Assembly (NCBI RefSeq): GCF_035593345.1
Contig: NZ_CP141606.1
Location: 3,658,001-3,722,000, forward strand
Direction of reading: 5' to 3'
DNA length: 64,000 bases
Source of the DNA: Lelliottia sp. JS-SCA-14
GTDB taxonomy: Bacteria > Pseudomonadota > Gammaproteobacteria > Enterobacterales > Enterobacteriaceae
The translations under genes and the position numbers were made by a program. The first letter of the stretch is position 1; every line of letters starts with the position of its first letter. The notes under the pieces are model-generated. The model was not told where the DNA came from, ran no database searches, and worked only from the letters and a program-made list of their open reading frames with translations. This document shows positions 56,958 to 64,000 of this stretch, piece after piece.

Positions 56958-58133
56958 ATGAGCGCAAATGCGGAGAACACTCCCCCGCAGCAACCGGTCA
57001 ACACTAAGAAAGGCAAACGCAAGAGCGCCCTTCTGCTGCTGACTTTGCTCTTTATTATTATTGCCGTGGCATATGGGATCTATTGGTTTTTAGTACTGCG
57101 TCATATTGAAGAAACCGATGACGCATACGTGGCAGGGAACCAGGTTCAGATTATGGCGCAGGTGTCGGGCAGCGTGACGAAAGTCTGGGCTGACAATACC
57201 GACTTTGTGCAGAAAGGGGATGTGCTGGTCACGCTCGATCCGACCGATGCCCAGCAGGCGTTTGAAAAAGCGCAGACTCAGCTGGCCGCCAGCGTGCGTC
57301 AAACCCGCCAGTCGATGATCAACAGCAAACAGCTGCAGGCGAGCATCGACGTGCAGAAAACCGCACTGGCTCAGGCCCAGAGCGACCTCAACCGTCGCGT
57401 GCCGCTCGGCACCGCCAACCTGATTGGCCGTGAAGAGCTGCAACACGCCCGTGACGCCGTGGCCAGCGCGCAGGCGCAGCTCGACGTGGCGATCCAGCAG
57501 TACAACGCCAATCAGGCGATGATTCTGGGCACCAATCTGGAAGAACAGCCTGCCGTGAAACAGTCGGCAACCGAAGTGCGTAACGCATGGCTCGCCCTGC
57601 AGCGTACCAAGATTGTCAGCCCGATGACCGGCTATGTTTCGCGCCGCTCCGTTCAGCCTGGCGCCCAGATAAGCCCGACAACGCCGCTGATGGCGGTGGT
57701 TCCGGCCTCCAATCTGTGGGTGGATGCGAACTTCAAAGAGACGCAGCTGGCCCACATGCGTATTGGCCAGACCGCGACTATCGTCAGTGATATCTACGGC
57801 GATGACGTGAAGTACACCGGTAAAGTGGTCGGTCTGGATATGGGGACCGGCAGTGCCTTCTCCCTGCTGCCTGCGCAGAACGCCACCGGGAACTGGATCA
57901 AAGTGGTTCAGCGTCTACCTGTGCGTATCGAACTGGATGGCAAACAGCTCACCGATCACCCGCTGCGCATCGGTCTGTCGACCCTCGTCACCGTGGATAC
58001 CGCTAATCGCGACGGTCAGATGCTGGCGAACCAGGTTCGCACTCATCCGGCCTATGAAAGCAACGCCCGTGAAATCAGCCTTGATCCGGTCAACAAGCTG
58101 ATTGACGACATCGTGAAAGCGAACGCCGGTTAA
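56958..58133 (+). CDS. emrA: Multidrug efflux membrane-fusion protein EmrA
   Basis: 391 residues from the ATG at 56958 (GGAGAA upstream), starting MSANAENTPPQQPVNTKKGK. One membrane helix (about 25–47), HlyD-type lipoyl and hairpin segments (ETDDAYVAGNQVQIMAQVSG, IVSPMTGYVSRRSVQPGAQI). Links EmrB to TolC for export of uncouplers and hydrophobic drugs. Confidence 0.97.
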   Translation: MSANAENTPPQQPVNTKKGKRKSALLLLTLLFIIIAVAYGIYWFLVLRHIEETDDAYVAGNQVQIMAQVSGSVTKVWADNTDFVQKGDVLVTLDPTDAQQAFEKAQTQLAASVRQTRQSMINSKQLQASIDVQKTALAQAQSDLNRRVPLGTANLIGREELQHARDAVASAQAQLDVAIQQYNANQAMILGTNLEEQPAVKQSATEVRNAWLALQRTKIVSPMTGYVSRRSVQPGAQISPTTPLMAVVPASNLWVDANFKETQLAHMRIGQTATIVSDIYGDDVKYTGKVVGLDMGTGSAFSLLPAQNATGNWIKVVQRLPVRIELDGKQLTDHPLRIGLSTLVTVDTANRDGQMLANQVRTHPAYESNAREISLDPVNKLIDDIVKANAG

Positions 58134-58149
58134 TCCGAAGGTGAGCGGT

Positions 58150-59688
58150 ATGCAACAGCAAAAACCGCTGGAGGGGGCGCAGCTGGTCATTATGACCATT
58201 GCGCTGTCGCTGGCGACATTCATGCAGGTGCTGGACTCCACCATCGCAAACGTGGCGATCCCGACCATCGCCGGTAACCTCGGCTCATCCCTGAGCCAGG
58301 GGACCTGGGTGATCACCTCGTTTGGGGTCGCGAATGCGATCTCCATTCCGATTACCGGCTGGCTGGCGAAGCGCGTCGGGGAAGTTCGGCTGTTCCTGTG
58401 GTCAACGGTGTTGTTCGTCATCGCCTCCTGGGCGTGTGGCATGTCCAACAGCCTGACGATGCTGATCTTCTTCCGCGTGATCCAGGGGATTGTGGCCGGG
58501 CCGTTAATCCCGCTGTCGCAAAGTCTGCTGCTGAATAACTACCCGCCCGCCAAGCGCTCTATCGCGCTTGCGCTGTGGTCAATGACGGTGATTGTCGCCC
58601 CGATTTGCGGGCCGATTCTCGGCGGGTATATCAGCGATAACTACCACTGGGGCTGGATCTTCTTCATCAACGTACCAATCGGTGCAGCGGTGGTGTTGAT
58701 GACGCTGCAGTCGTTGCGCGGTCGGGAAACCAAAACCGAACAGCGGCGTATCGACGGCGTGGGACTGGCGCTGCTGGTGCTAGGGATTGGTAGCCTGCAG
58801 ATTATGCTCGACCGGGGTAAAGAGCTGGACTGGTTTGCCTCGCAGGAGATTATCGTGCTCACCGTCGTCGCGGTGGTGGCGATCAGCTTCCTGATTGTCT
58901 GGGAGCTGACGGACGATAACCCGATCGTCGATCTCTCGCTCTTCAAGTCGCGAAACTTCACCATCGGCTGCCTGTGTATCAGTCTCGCCTATATGCTCTA
59001 CTTCGGCGCGATCGTTCTGCTGCCGCAGCTGTTGCAGGAGGTATACGGCTACACCGCAACCTGGGCGGGTCTGGCCTCTGCGCCAGTCGGTCTGATTCCG
59101 GTCCTGCTGTCGCCGATTATTGGTCGCTTTGCCCATAAGCTCGACATGCGTCGACTGGTCACATTCAGCTTTATTATGTATGCGGTGTGCTTCTACTGGC
59201 GTGCGTATACGTTCGAACCGGGAATGGACTTTGGCGCGTCCGCGTGGCCGCAGTTTATTCAGGGCTTTGCCGTGGCGTGCTTCTTTATGCCACTCACCAC
59301 CATCACCCTGTCGGGACTTCCGCCAGAGCGAATGGCGGCGGCATCGAGTCTGTCGAACTTCACCCGTACGCTGGCGGGCTCCATCGGGACGTCGATTACC
59401 ACGACGCTGTGGACGAACCGCGAGTCGTTGCATCACGCGCAGTTGACCGAGTCGGTGAACGCCTTCAACCCGAATGCCCAGCAGATGTATTCCCAGCTGG
59501 AAGGTATGGGGATGACGGAGCAGCAGGCGTCGGGCTGGATTGCCCAGCAGATCACCAACCAGGGGCTGATTATCTCTGCCAACGAGATTTTCTGGTTCTC
59601 CGCAGGGATATTTATCCTGCTGCTGGGGCTGATCTGGTTTGCCAAACCGCCGTTCGGCGCGGGCGGTGGCGGCGGTGGCGCGCACTAA
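58150..59688 (+). CDS. emrB: Multidrug efflux MFS transporter EmrB
   Basis: 512 residues (MQQQKPLEGAQLVIMTIALS), 14 membrane helices of the DHA2 family, motif C GPILGGYISDNYHWGWIFF-like segment after ALWSMTVIVAPICG, and a Gly-rich end (GAGGGGGGAH). A GTG three codons upstream is not needed. Proton-driven partner of EmrA/TolC. Confidence 0.97.
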   Translation: MQQQKPLEGAQLVIMTIALSLATFMQVLDSTIANVAIPTIAGNLGSSLSQGTWVITSFGVANAISIPITGWLAKRVGEVRLFLWSTVLFVIASWACGMSNSLTMLIFFRVIQGIVAGPLIPLSQSLLLNNYPPAKRSIALALWSMTVIVAPICGPILGGYISDNYHWGWIFFINVPIGAAVVLMTLQSLRGRETKTEQRRIDGVGLALLVLGIGSLQIMLDRGKELDWFASQEIIVLTVVAVVAISFLIVWELTDDNPIVDLSLFKSRNFTIGCLCISLAYMLYFGAIVLLPQLLQEVYGYTATWAGLASAPVGLIPVLLSPIIGRFAHKLDMRRLVTFSFIMYAVCFYWRAYTFEPGMDFGASAWPQFIQGFAVACFFMPLTTITLSGLPPERMAAASSLSNFTRTLAGSIGTSITTTLWTNRESLHHAQLTESVNAFNPNAQQMYSQLEGMGMTEQQASGWIAQQITNQGLIISANEIFWFSAGIFILLLGLIWFAKPPFGAGGGGGGAH

Positions 59689-59799
59689 CCTGGCGCCTCG
59701 CCGGAAAAGTTGTCCGTTTCGCGACAGCTTCTGTCAGTTCTGATAAAGCAGCGCTCCTGAAATCGCTTCACGATAGTGAAAAGACAACAGGAGCGCATC

Positions 59800-61449
59800 A
59801 TGCTGAAACACCCCGCACAAAAATATCAACCTTATCCCCCGATCTCCCTGCCCGACCGCCGCTGGCCGGAGCAACGTATCACCCATGCTCCACGCTGGCT
59901 CTCCACCGATTTGCGCGACGGGAATCAGGCGCTGGCCGAGCCGATGGACATCGCGCGCAAGCTGCAGTTCTGGGAGTTACTCCTCGGCTGCGGTTTTAAA
60001 GAGATCGAAGTCGCCTTCCCGTCCGCCTCGCAGACCGATTTCAATTTTGTTCGCCAGCTCATTGAAGAAAATCGTATTCCCGACGATGTCACTATTCAGG
60101 TGCTCACCCAGGCGCGGGAAGATTTGATTGTCCGCACCTTCGAATCATTGCGCGGCGCGAAACGGGCGACCATCCATCTGTACAACGCCACCGCCCCGCT
60201 GTTCCGCCGCCTGGTGTTTGGCATGGATAAGGCGCAGATTGTTGAGCTCGCCGTGCGCTCGACGCGCCAGATCCGCACCTTGTGCGAGGAGAACCCGGAC
60301 ACACTCTGGCAGTACGAATACTCCCCGGAAACCTTCTGTTTTACCGAACCGGAATTTGCGCTGGAGATTTGCGAAGCCGTCGCGGAGATCTGGCAGCCGT
60401 GCGCCGAGCGGCCGATGATCCTCAACCTGCCTGCCACCGTGGAAGTCAGCACGCCGAATGTTTACGCTGATCAGATTGAGTATTTTTGTCGTCACTTTAG
60501 CCGCCGGAGCGAGGTGTGTATTAGCGTTCACCCGCATAACGATCGCGGCACGGGTGTCGCCAGCGCGGAGCTGGCGGTGATGGCGGGAGCCGACCGCGTG
60601 GAAGGTTGCCTGTTCGGTAACGGCGAGCGCACGGGGAATGTCTGCCTGGTGACGCTGGCGATGAATTTGTACAGCCAGGGCGTGAGCCCCCGTCTGGATT
60701 TCAGCAACATGACGCAGGCGGTTGAGGTGGTGGAGAGCTGCAATCAGCTGCCCGTTCACCCGCGCCATCCATGGGCGGGCAGTCTGGCGTATACCGCCTT
60801 TTCCGGCTCCCATCAGGATGCGATTAAAAAAGGCTTTGATGCCCGTCAACCGGACGAGCGCTGGGAGATGCCCTATCTGCCCGTCGATCCGCAGGATATC
60901 GGCTGCTCCTATGAAGCGGTGATCCGGGTGAACAGCCAGTCGGGCAAAAGCGGCAGCGCGTGGCTGATCGAGCAAAACCACGGACTCAAACTGCCCCGCG
61001 CCCTGCAGCAGGATTTCAGCCAGCACGTGCAGCAGGAGACCGACAGCCACGGCAAAGAGATGACGCAAAACGCCCTGTGGCAGCTGTTCCGCGCGCGTTA
61101 CGGCCTGGTAGCGACGCCGCATTTTGCCCTGCAAAGTTACCGGAGCGAGAGCCAGCAGGACGGCCAGCAGCGCCTGACCGCGACTGTCGCCGTCGAGGGC
61201 GGTACGCGTCAGCTTGAGGGTCAGGGGAATGGTCTGTTATCGGCGGCGGCCAGCGGAATCAGTCGCTGGCTGAACACGCCGTTTGTGATTAAGGATTATC
61301 ACGAGCACTCGCTGGGGGCGCGCAGCGACAGCCGTTCGGTGGCGTACATTCGCTGTCTGTTCCAGGACGGCAGCAGCCGCTGGGGTGTCGGGATTGATAA
61401 CGACGTAGCGCGCGCCTCGCTTCAGGCGTTGCTCAACGCCGTCGGCTAA
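59800..61449 (+). CDS. 2-isopropylmalate synthase, type 2 (LeuA2-like)
   Basis: 549 residues from the ATG at 59800 (CAGGAG upstream). DRE-TIM metallolyase features: WLSTDLRDGNQALAEPM (catalytic Arg/Asp near residue 40), EIEVAFPSASQTDF, the metal ligands in ISVHPHNDRGTG (about 240) and GCLFGNGERTGNV, and a C-terminal regulatory domain. It condenses acetyl-CoA with a 2-oxoacid. The length and motifs are those of the long actinobacterial-type LeuA rather than the ~520-residue LeuA of the leuABCD operon. No other leu gene is nearby. Inserted between emrB and luxS. A different 2-oxoacid substrate is possible. Confidence 0.88.
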   Translation: MLKHPAQKYQPYPPISLPDRRWPEQRITHAPRWLSTDLRDGNQALAEPMDIARKLQFWELLLGCGFKEIEVAFPSASQTDFNFVRQLIEENRIPDDVTIQVLTQAREDLIVRTFESLRGAKRATIHLYNATAPLFRRLVFGMDKAQIVELAVRSTRQIRTLCEENPDTLWQYEYSPETFCFTEPEFALEICEAVAEIWQPCAERPMILNLPATVEVSTPNVYADQIEYFCRHFSRRSEVCISVHPHNDRGTGVASAELAVMAGADRVEGCLFGNGERTGNVCLVTLAMNLYSQGVSPRLDFSNMTQAVEVVESCNQLPVHPRHPWAGSLAYTAFSGSHQDAIKKGFDARQPDERWEMPYLPVDPQDIGCSYEAVIRVNSQSGKSGSAWLIEQNHGLKLPRALQQDFSQHVQQETDSHGKEMTQNALWQLFRARYGLVATPHFALQSYRSESQQDGQQRLTATVAVEGGTRQLEGQGNGLLSAAASGISRWLNTPFVIKDYHEHSLGARSDSRSVAYIRCLFQDGSSRWGVGIDNDVARASLQALLNAVG

Positions 61450-62210
61450 GCATTCCTGAAATAGTCGCTGGGTGAGATCCCCATCACCCGGCGAAACATC
61501 GCCGTGAACGCGCTGTGGCTGCCGTAGCCCAGATCGAGCGCCACGCGCAGGACCGGCTGGCCCTGCGCCAGCCGAACCAGCGCCTCCAGCAGGCGCGCCC
61601 GCCGCGTCCATTCTCCGAAACTTAATCCGGTTTGCTGCTGAAAATGACGGTTCAGGGTGCGCTCGCTCATGCTGGTGAGGCTCGCGGCCTGCGCGCTGCT
61701 CCAGTGATTTTCCGGCGCACTGCGGATCTGCTGACACAGCTGGCGCAGCACGTCCGTTCCCGGTTCAGGCAAGCAGAATGGCAGTACCGGCATCAGGCGG
61801 ATTTCATCAAGGATCAGCTCATAGATGCGCTCATGGCGACTGCCGGGGGAATACGATTCGGGGAGATCAAAGGCGCTGACGATCAGTTCCCGCAGTAAAG
61901 GGGAGATCTGGACGATCTGGCATGACGCGGGCAGATCGGCGCGGGCCAGGGGATCGATAAACAGCGTTCGTGCCGCAACGTTGCCGGTGATGCGTATCGC
62001 GTGCGGCGTCCCGGCGGGCAGCCAGACGCCGCGCCCGGGTGGCACGACCCAACATCCGGCCGCCGTATCAACGCGCACCACGCCGCTCAGGCTGTGCAGC
62101 AGCTGGGCGCAGTCGTGCTGGTGCCAGGGCTCGCTGTCGCCATTTTGATAATCATGGGCGAAAGGAACCAGCGGGCGATGGGCAAAGGAGAACGTTGAGG
62201 TTGTGGTCAT
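61446..62210 (-). CDS. AraC-family regulator next to leuA2
   Basis: 254 residues from the ATG at 62210. An N-terminal cupin (WHQHDCAQLLHSLSGVVRVD, VVPPGRGVWLPAGTPHAI) and a C-terminal double HTH (SLTSMSERTLNRHFQQQTGL, RVALDLGYGSHSAFTAMFRR, then VMGISPSDYF). Converges on the leuA2 gene with a 4-bp overlap. Longer frames extend upstream into a REP element and are artefacts. Target not shown; leuA2 is the nearest candidate. Confidence 0.9.
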   Translation of the reverse strand: MTTTSTFSFAHRPLVPFAHDYQNGDSEPWHQHDCAQLLHSLSGVVRVDTAAGCWVVPPGRGVWLPAGTPHAIRITGNVAARTLFIDPLARADLPASCQIVQISPLLRELIVSAFDLPESYSPGSRHERIYELILDEIRLMPVLPFCLPEPGTDVLRQLCQQIRSAPENHWSSAQAASLTSMSERTLNRHFQQQTGLSFGEWTRRARLLEALVRLAQGQPVLRVALDLGYGSHSAFTAMFRRVMGISPSDYFRNA

Positions 62211-62253
62211 AGGGTTTCGCAGGAGGGAGGCGTGGGTTCCGTGCGGTGTTTGT

Positions 62254-62341
62254 GCCGGGTGGCGGCTGCGCCTTACCCGGCCTACGGGTTCGGCGCGGGA
62301 TTCGGGCCGTTGTAGGCCCGGTAAGCGCAGCGCCACCGGGC
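62254..62341. repeat. REP pair between araC-like gene and luxS
   Basis: GCCGGGTGGCGGCTGCGCCT plus TACCCGGCCTAC facing TGTAGGCCCGGTAAGCGCAG plus CGCCACCGGGC, just beyond the luxS stop. Confidence 0.85.
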
Positions 62342-62357
62342 ATCGGCTGGCACCCTG

Positions 62358-62873
62358 CTAGATGTGCAATTCCTGCAGCTTTTCTTTCGGCAGCGCCAGC
62401 TCTTCGTTGCTGTTCACGCGAACGTCACGATCGATGATGTGACGCGCGATCTCCTGCGCCTCTTCCAGAGAGTGCATCTGATAAGTGCCGCACTGGTAGA
62501 TGTTCAGCTCAGGGATCTGGTTCTGCTCTTTCACTTTCAGCACGTCGGCCATCGCCGCTTTCCAGGCATCCGCCACGCGCGTTTCATCTGGCTGACCAAT
62601 CAGGCTCATGTAGAAACCGGTACGGCAGCCCATCGGGGAGATGTCGATGATTTCCACGCCGTTACCGTTCAAATGATCGCGCATGAAACCGGCGAACAGG
62701 TGCTCCAGGGTGTGAATACCTTTTTCTGGCATCACTTCTTTGTTCGGCACGCAGAAACGCAGGTCGAATACGGTGATTGTGTCGCCGTGCGGGGTATGCA
62801 TGGTCTTCGCAACACGGACAGCAGGTGCTTCCATACGGGTGTGGTCGACTGTGAAGCTATCTAATAACGGCAT
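62358..62873 (-). CDS. luxS: S-ribosylhomocysteine lyase LuxS
   Basis: 171 residues, as in E. coli. Metal ligands in HTLEHLFAG (about 54–62) and IYQCGTYQM (Cys near 128), plus catalytic Cys in MGCRTGFYM (about 84). Splits S-ribosylhomocysteine to homocysteine and DPD, the AI-2 precursor. GGAGG precedes the ATG. Confidence 0.98.
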   Translation of the reverse strand: MPLLDSFTVDHTRMEAPAVRVAKTMHTPHGDTITVFDLRFCVPNKEVMPEKGIHTLEHLFAGFMRDHLNGNGVEIIDISPMGCRTGFYMSLIGQPDETRVADAWKAAMADVLKVKEQNQIPELNIYQCGTYQMHSLEEAQEIARHIIDRDVRVNSNEELALPKEKLQELHI

Positions 62874-62909
62874 ACGTCACCTCCGATAGTGATTATTTTT
62901 AAAATAAAA

Positions 62910-62937
62910 TGAACTCTTTGTTTCCCTGCGCGTCTGA
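62910..62937 (+). promoter_or_regulatory. Sigma-E promoter of micA
   Basis: TGAACTCT (−35) and TCTGA (−10, 62933–62937), 15 bp between, six bases before the micA start. Fits the sigma-E consensus GGAACTT–TCTGA and the known sigma-E dependence of micA. Confidence 0.78.
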
Positions 62938-62943
62938 GTATAT

Positions 62944-63017
62944 GAAAGACGCGCATTTGTTATCATCATCCCTGATTTCAGAGATGTATATTTTGGCCAC
63001 AGCGATGTGGCCTTTTT
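62944..63017 (+). ncRNA. micA: MicA small RNA
   Basis: A 74-nt sRNA gene beginning GAAAGACGCGCATTTGTTAT, conserved in the 5' seed that base-pairs with ompA mRNA, with a central hairpin (CCCTGATTTCAGAGATG region) and a terminator TTGGCCAC–AGCGAT–GTGGCC–TTTTT. It lies between luxS and gshA on the opposite strand, as in E. coli. Needs Hfq and represses outer-membrane protein synthesis under envelope stress. Confidence 0.95.
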
Positions 63018-63025
63018 CTTTTCTG

Positions 63026-64000
63026 TCAGGCGTTCTTCGCCAGAAACTCATCAAACGACTCGGTATCCGCAGCTTCCACTTCACGCTGACGCACCACTGA
63101 TGCCTCACGCTCTGCCACGAAATCCTCTTCGCTTAAGACTTCCAGCGGCTCCTGCTGCAGCATGTCGCGATACTGCGCGGCAAGCGAACGGCCGGTTCCA
63201 CCGATACCTTGATCAATCATAGAACGCAGAATGCGCGCTGAGAACGTCAGTTCCGGGTTATCAAAAGATTCGACCAGCTGATCGCACACCTTCTGATACT
63301 CCTCACCGCCGTACACGCTGTCCATCGTCTGCGCCACACGTTTGAGATCGCGGAACAGGTCTTTGCCGACTTTCGCCAGCGGGAACTGCGCCGTTTCACA
63401 ACCGATGCCGAGCGTCAGGCCTGGCTTGCGCCCTTCCAGAATTACACGATTCCAGTTGGTGCGCGTACAGAGCAGTTCGTCAGAACTCATCTCTGGCGCA
63501 TCCGCCAGCACACACCAGACCATAAACAGGTCGAGGAAACGCACCTGCTGCTCGTCGACGCCAATCGGCGAGAACGGGTTGATATCCAGCGAGCGCACTT
63601 CAATGTACTCAATGCCGCCGCGCTCCAGCGCATCCGACGGCGCTTCGCCGCTGCGCGTCACGCGTTTCGGGCGGATCGGCGCATACAGCTCGTTTTCAAT
63701 CTGCAGCACGTTGCTGTTGATCTGCAGGCGCTTGCCGTCTTTTTCGAGGCCGATTTTCTCGTACTCTTCCGACGGCGTTTTGATCGCTCGCTTCAAGCCT
63801 GCCACATATTCGTGCAATTCGTTAAACGTAATTCCGAGATTGCTTTGCGACTTATTGGTATAACCAAGGTCGCTCAGGCGCAGAGAGGTGGCGTACGGCA
63901 GGTAATACATGCCGCAATCGGTCTTCTCAAACGGCAGCGTGGTCGGTTTGCCCTGCAGGAACGAAGAGCAAATCGCAGGCGAAGCACCAAACAGGTACGG
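63026..64000 (-). CDS. gshA: Glutamate–cysteine ligase GshA (3' part)
   Basis: The C-terminal 324 codons of GshA; the 5' part lies beyond the window end. Sequence from [20 protein letters not shown] through [20 protein letters not shown] and [20 protein letters not shown] to the end is that of the enterobacterial enzyme (about 518 residues). Catalyses the ATP-dependent first step of glutathione synthesis. The stop is 9 bp from the micA terminator on the other strand. Confidence 0.97.
   Translation of the reverse strand, partial: PYLFGASPAICSSFLQGKPTTLPFEKTDCGMYYLPYATSLRLSDLGYTNKSQSNLGITFNELHEYVAGLKRAIKTPSEEYEKIGLEKDGKRLQINSNVLQIENELYAPIRPKRVTRSGEAPSDALERGGIEYIEVRSLDINPFSPIGVDEQQVRFLDLFMVWCVLADAPEMSSDELLCTRTNWNRVILEGRKPGLTLGIGCETAQFPLAKVGKDLFRDLKRVAQTMDSVYGGEEYQKVCDQLVESFDNPELTFSARILRSMIDQGIGGTGRSLAAQYRDMLQQEPLEVLSEEDFVAEREASVVRQREVEAADTESFDEFLAKNA

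Overview
This window is chromosomal DNA from a member of the Enterobacteriaceae. From about 43.9 kb to the end it follows the Escherichia/Salmonella order yqaE – stpA – alaE – ygaC – ygaM – nrdHIEF – proVWX – ygaY – mprA – emrAB – luxS – micA – gshA, with proteins I recognise as close orthologues. The coding density, REP/BIME style and accessory genes fit the Enterobacter/Leclercia/Lelliottia/Citrobacter group better than E. coli, but I cannot fix the genus from sequence alone. No tRNA, rRNA, CRISPR array, transposase or phage gene was seen.

Layout. 0–2 kb: an IprA/YaiV-like regulator facing a LysR-type regulator. 2.2–6.8 kb: an intimin/invasin-type inverse autotransporter with Big-1 repeats, then a small exported protein with an 11-residue LEA-like repeat. 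6.8–7.7 kb: a tandem array of eight ~109-bp REP-pair units. 7.7–10.2 kb: an ECF sigma factor module (YceI-like protein facing a TPR protein–sigma–anti-sigma operon). 11–27 kb: a 3,724-residue BapA/SiiE-like adhesin followed by its dedicated type I secretion system (TolC-like protein, ABC exporter, HlyD-like adaptor). 27–35 kb: HigBA toxin–antitoxin, NudI, an aminotransferase, small membrane proteins, an Ail/OmpX-like protein, a LysR/SDR divergent pair and a methyltransferase. 34.9–43.9 kb: a yahB/yahD/yahF/yahG/permease/yahI/yahJ catabolic cluster (carbamoyltransferase-like proteins, carbamate kinase, exported amidohydrolase). 43.9–64 kb: the conserved core stretch, into which a type-2 leuA-like gene and an AraC regulator are inserted between emrB and luxS.

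How the parts work together. The adhesin and its three secretion genes form one same-strand unit for biofilm or host attachment; the inverse autotransporter is a second, independent adhesin. The ECF module appears to be a self-contained stress regulon: the yceI-like gene and the TPR–sigma–anti-sigma operon each carry the same two-block element (CGAATA, exactly 15 nt, GCGTTTAC) just upstream of their starts, on opposite strands. The yah cluster looks like an energy-yielding pathway: uptake by an NCS2-type permease, hydrolysis by YahJ, carbamoyl transfer by YahF/YahG, and ATP formation by carbamate kinase YahI.

Most interesting observations: (1) the shared candidate ECF promoter; (2) the sigma gene's 5' end, where the only well-placed ATG is one base out of frame after an A5 run; (3) the 109-bp REP-pair array and a second triplet with the same period but different linkers; (4) the yah cluster lacking a DUF2877 (YahE/YlbF-type) subunit but carrying a permease; (5) the leuA2/araC insertion and the apparent absence of ygaZH.
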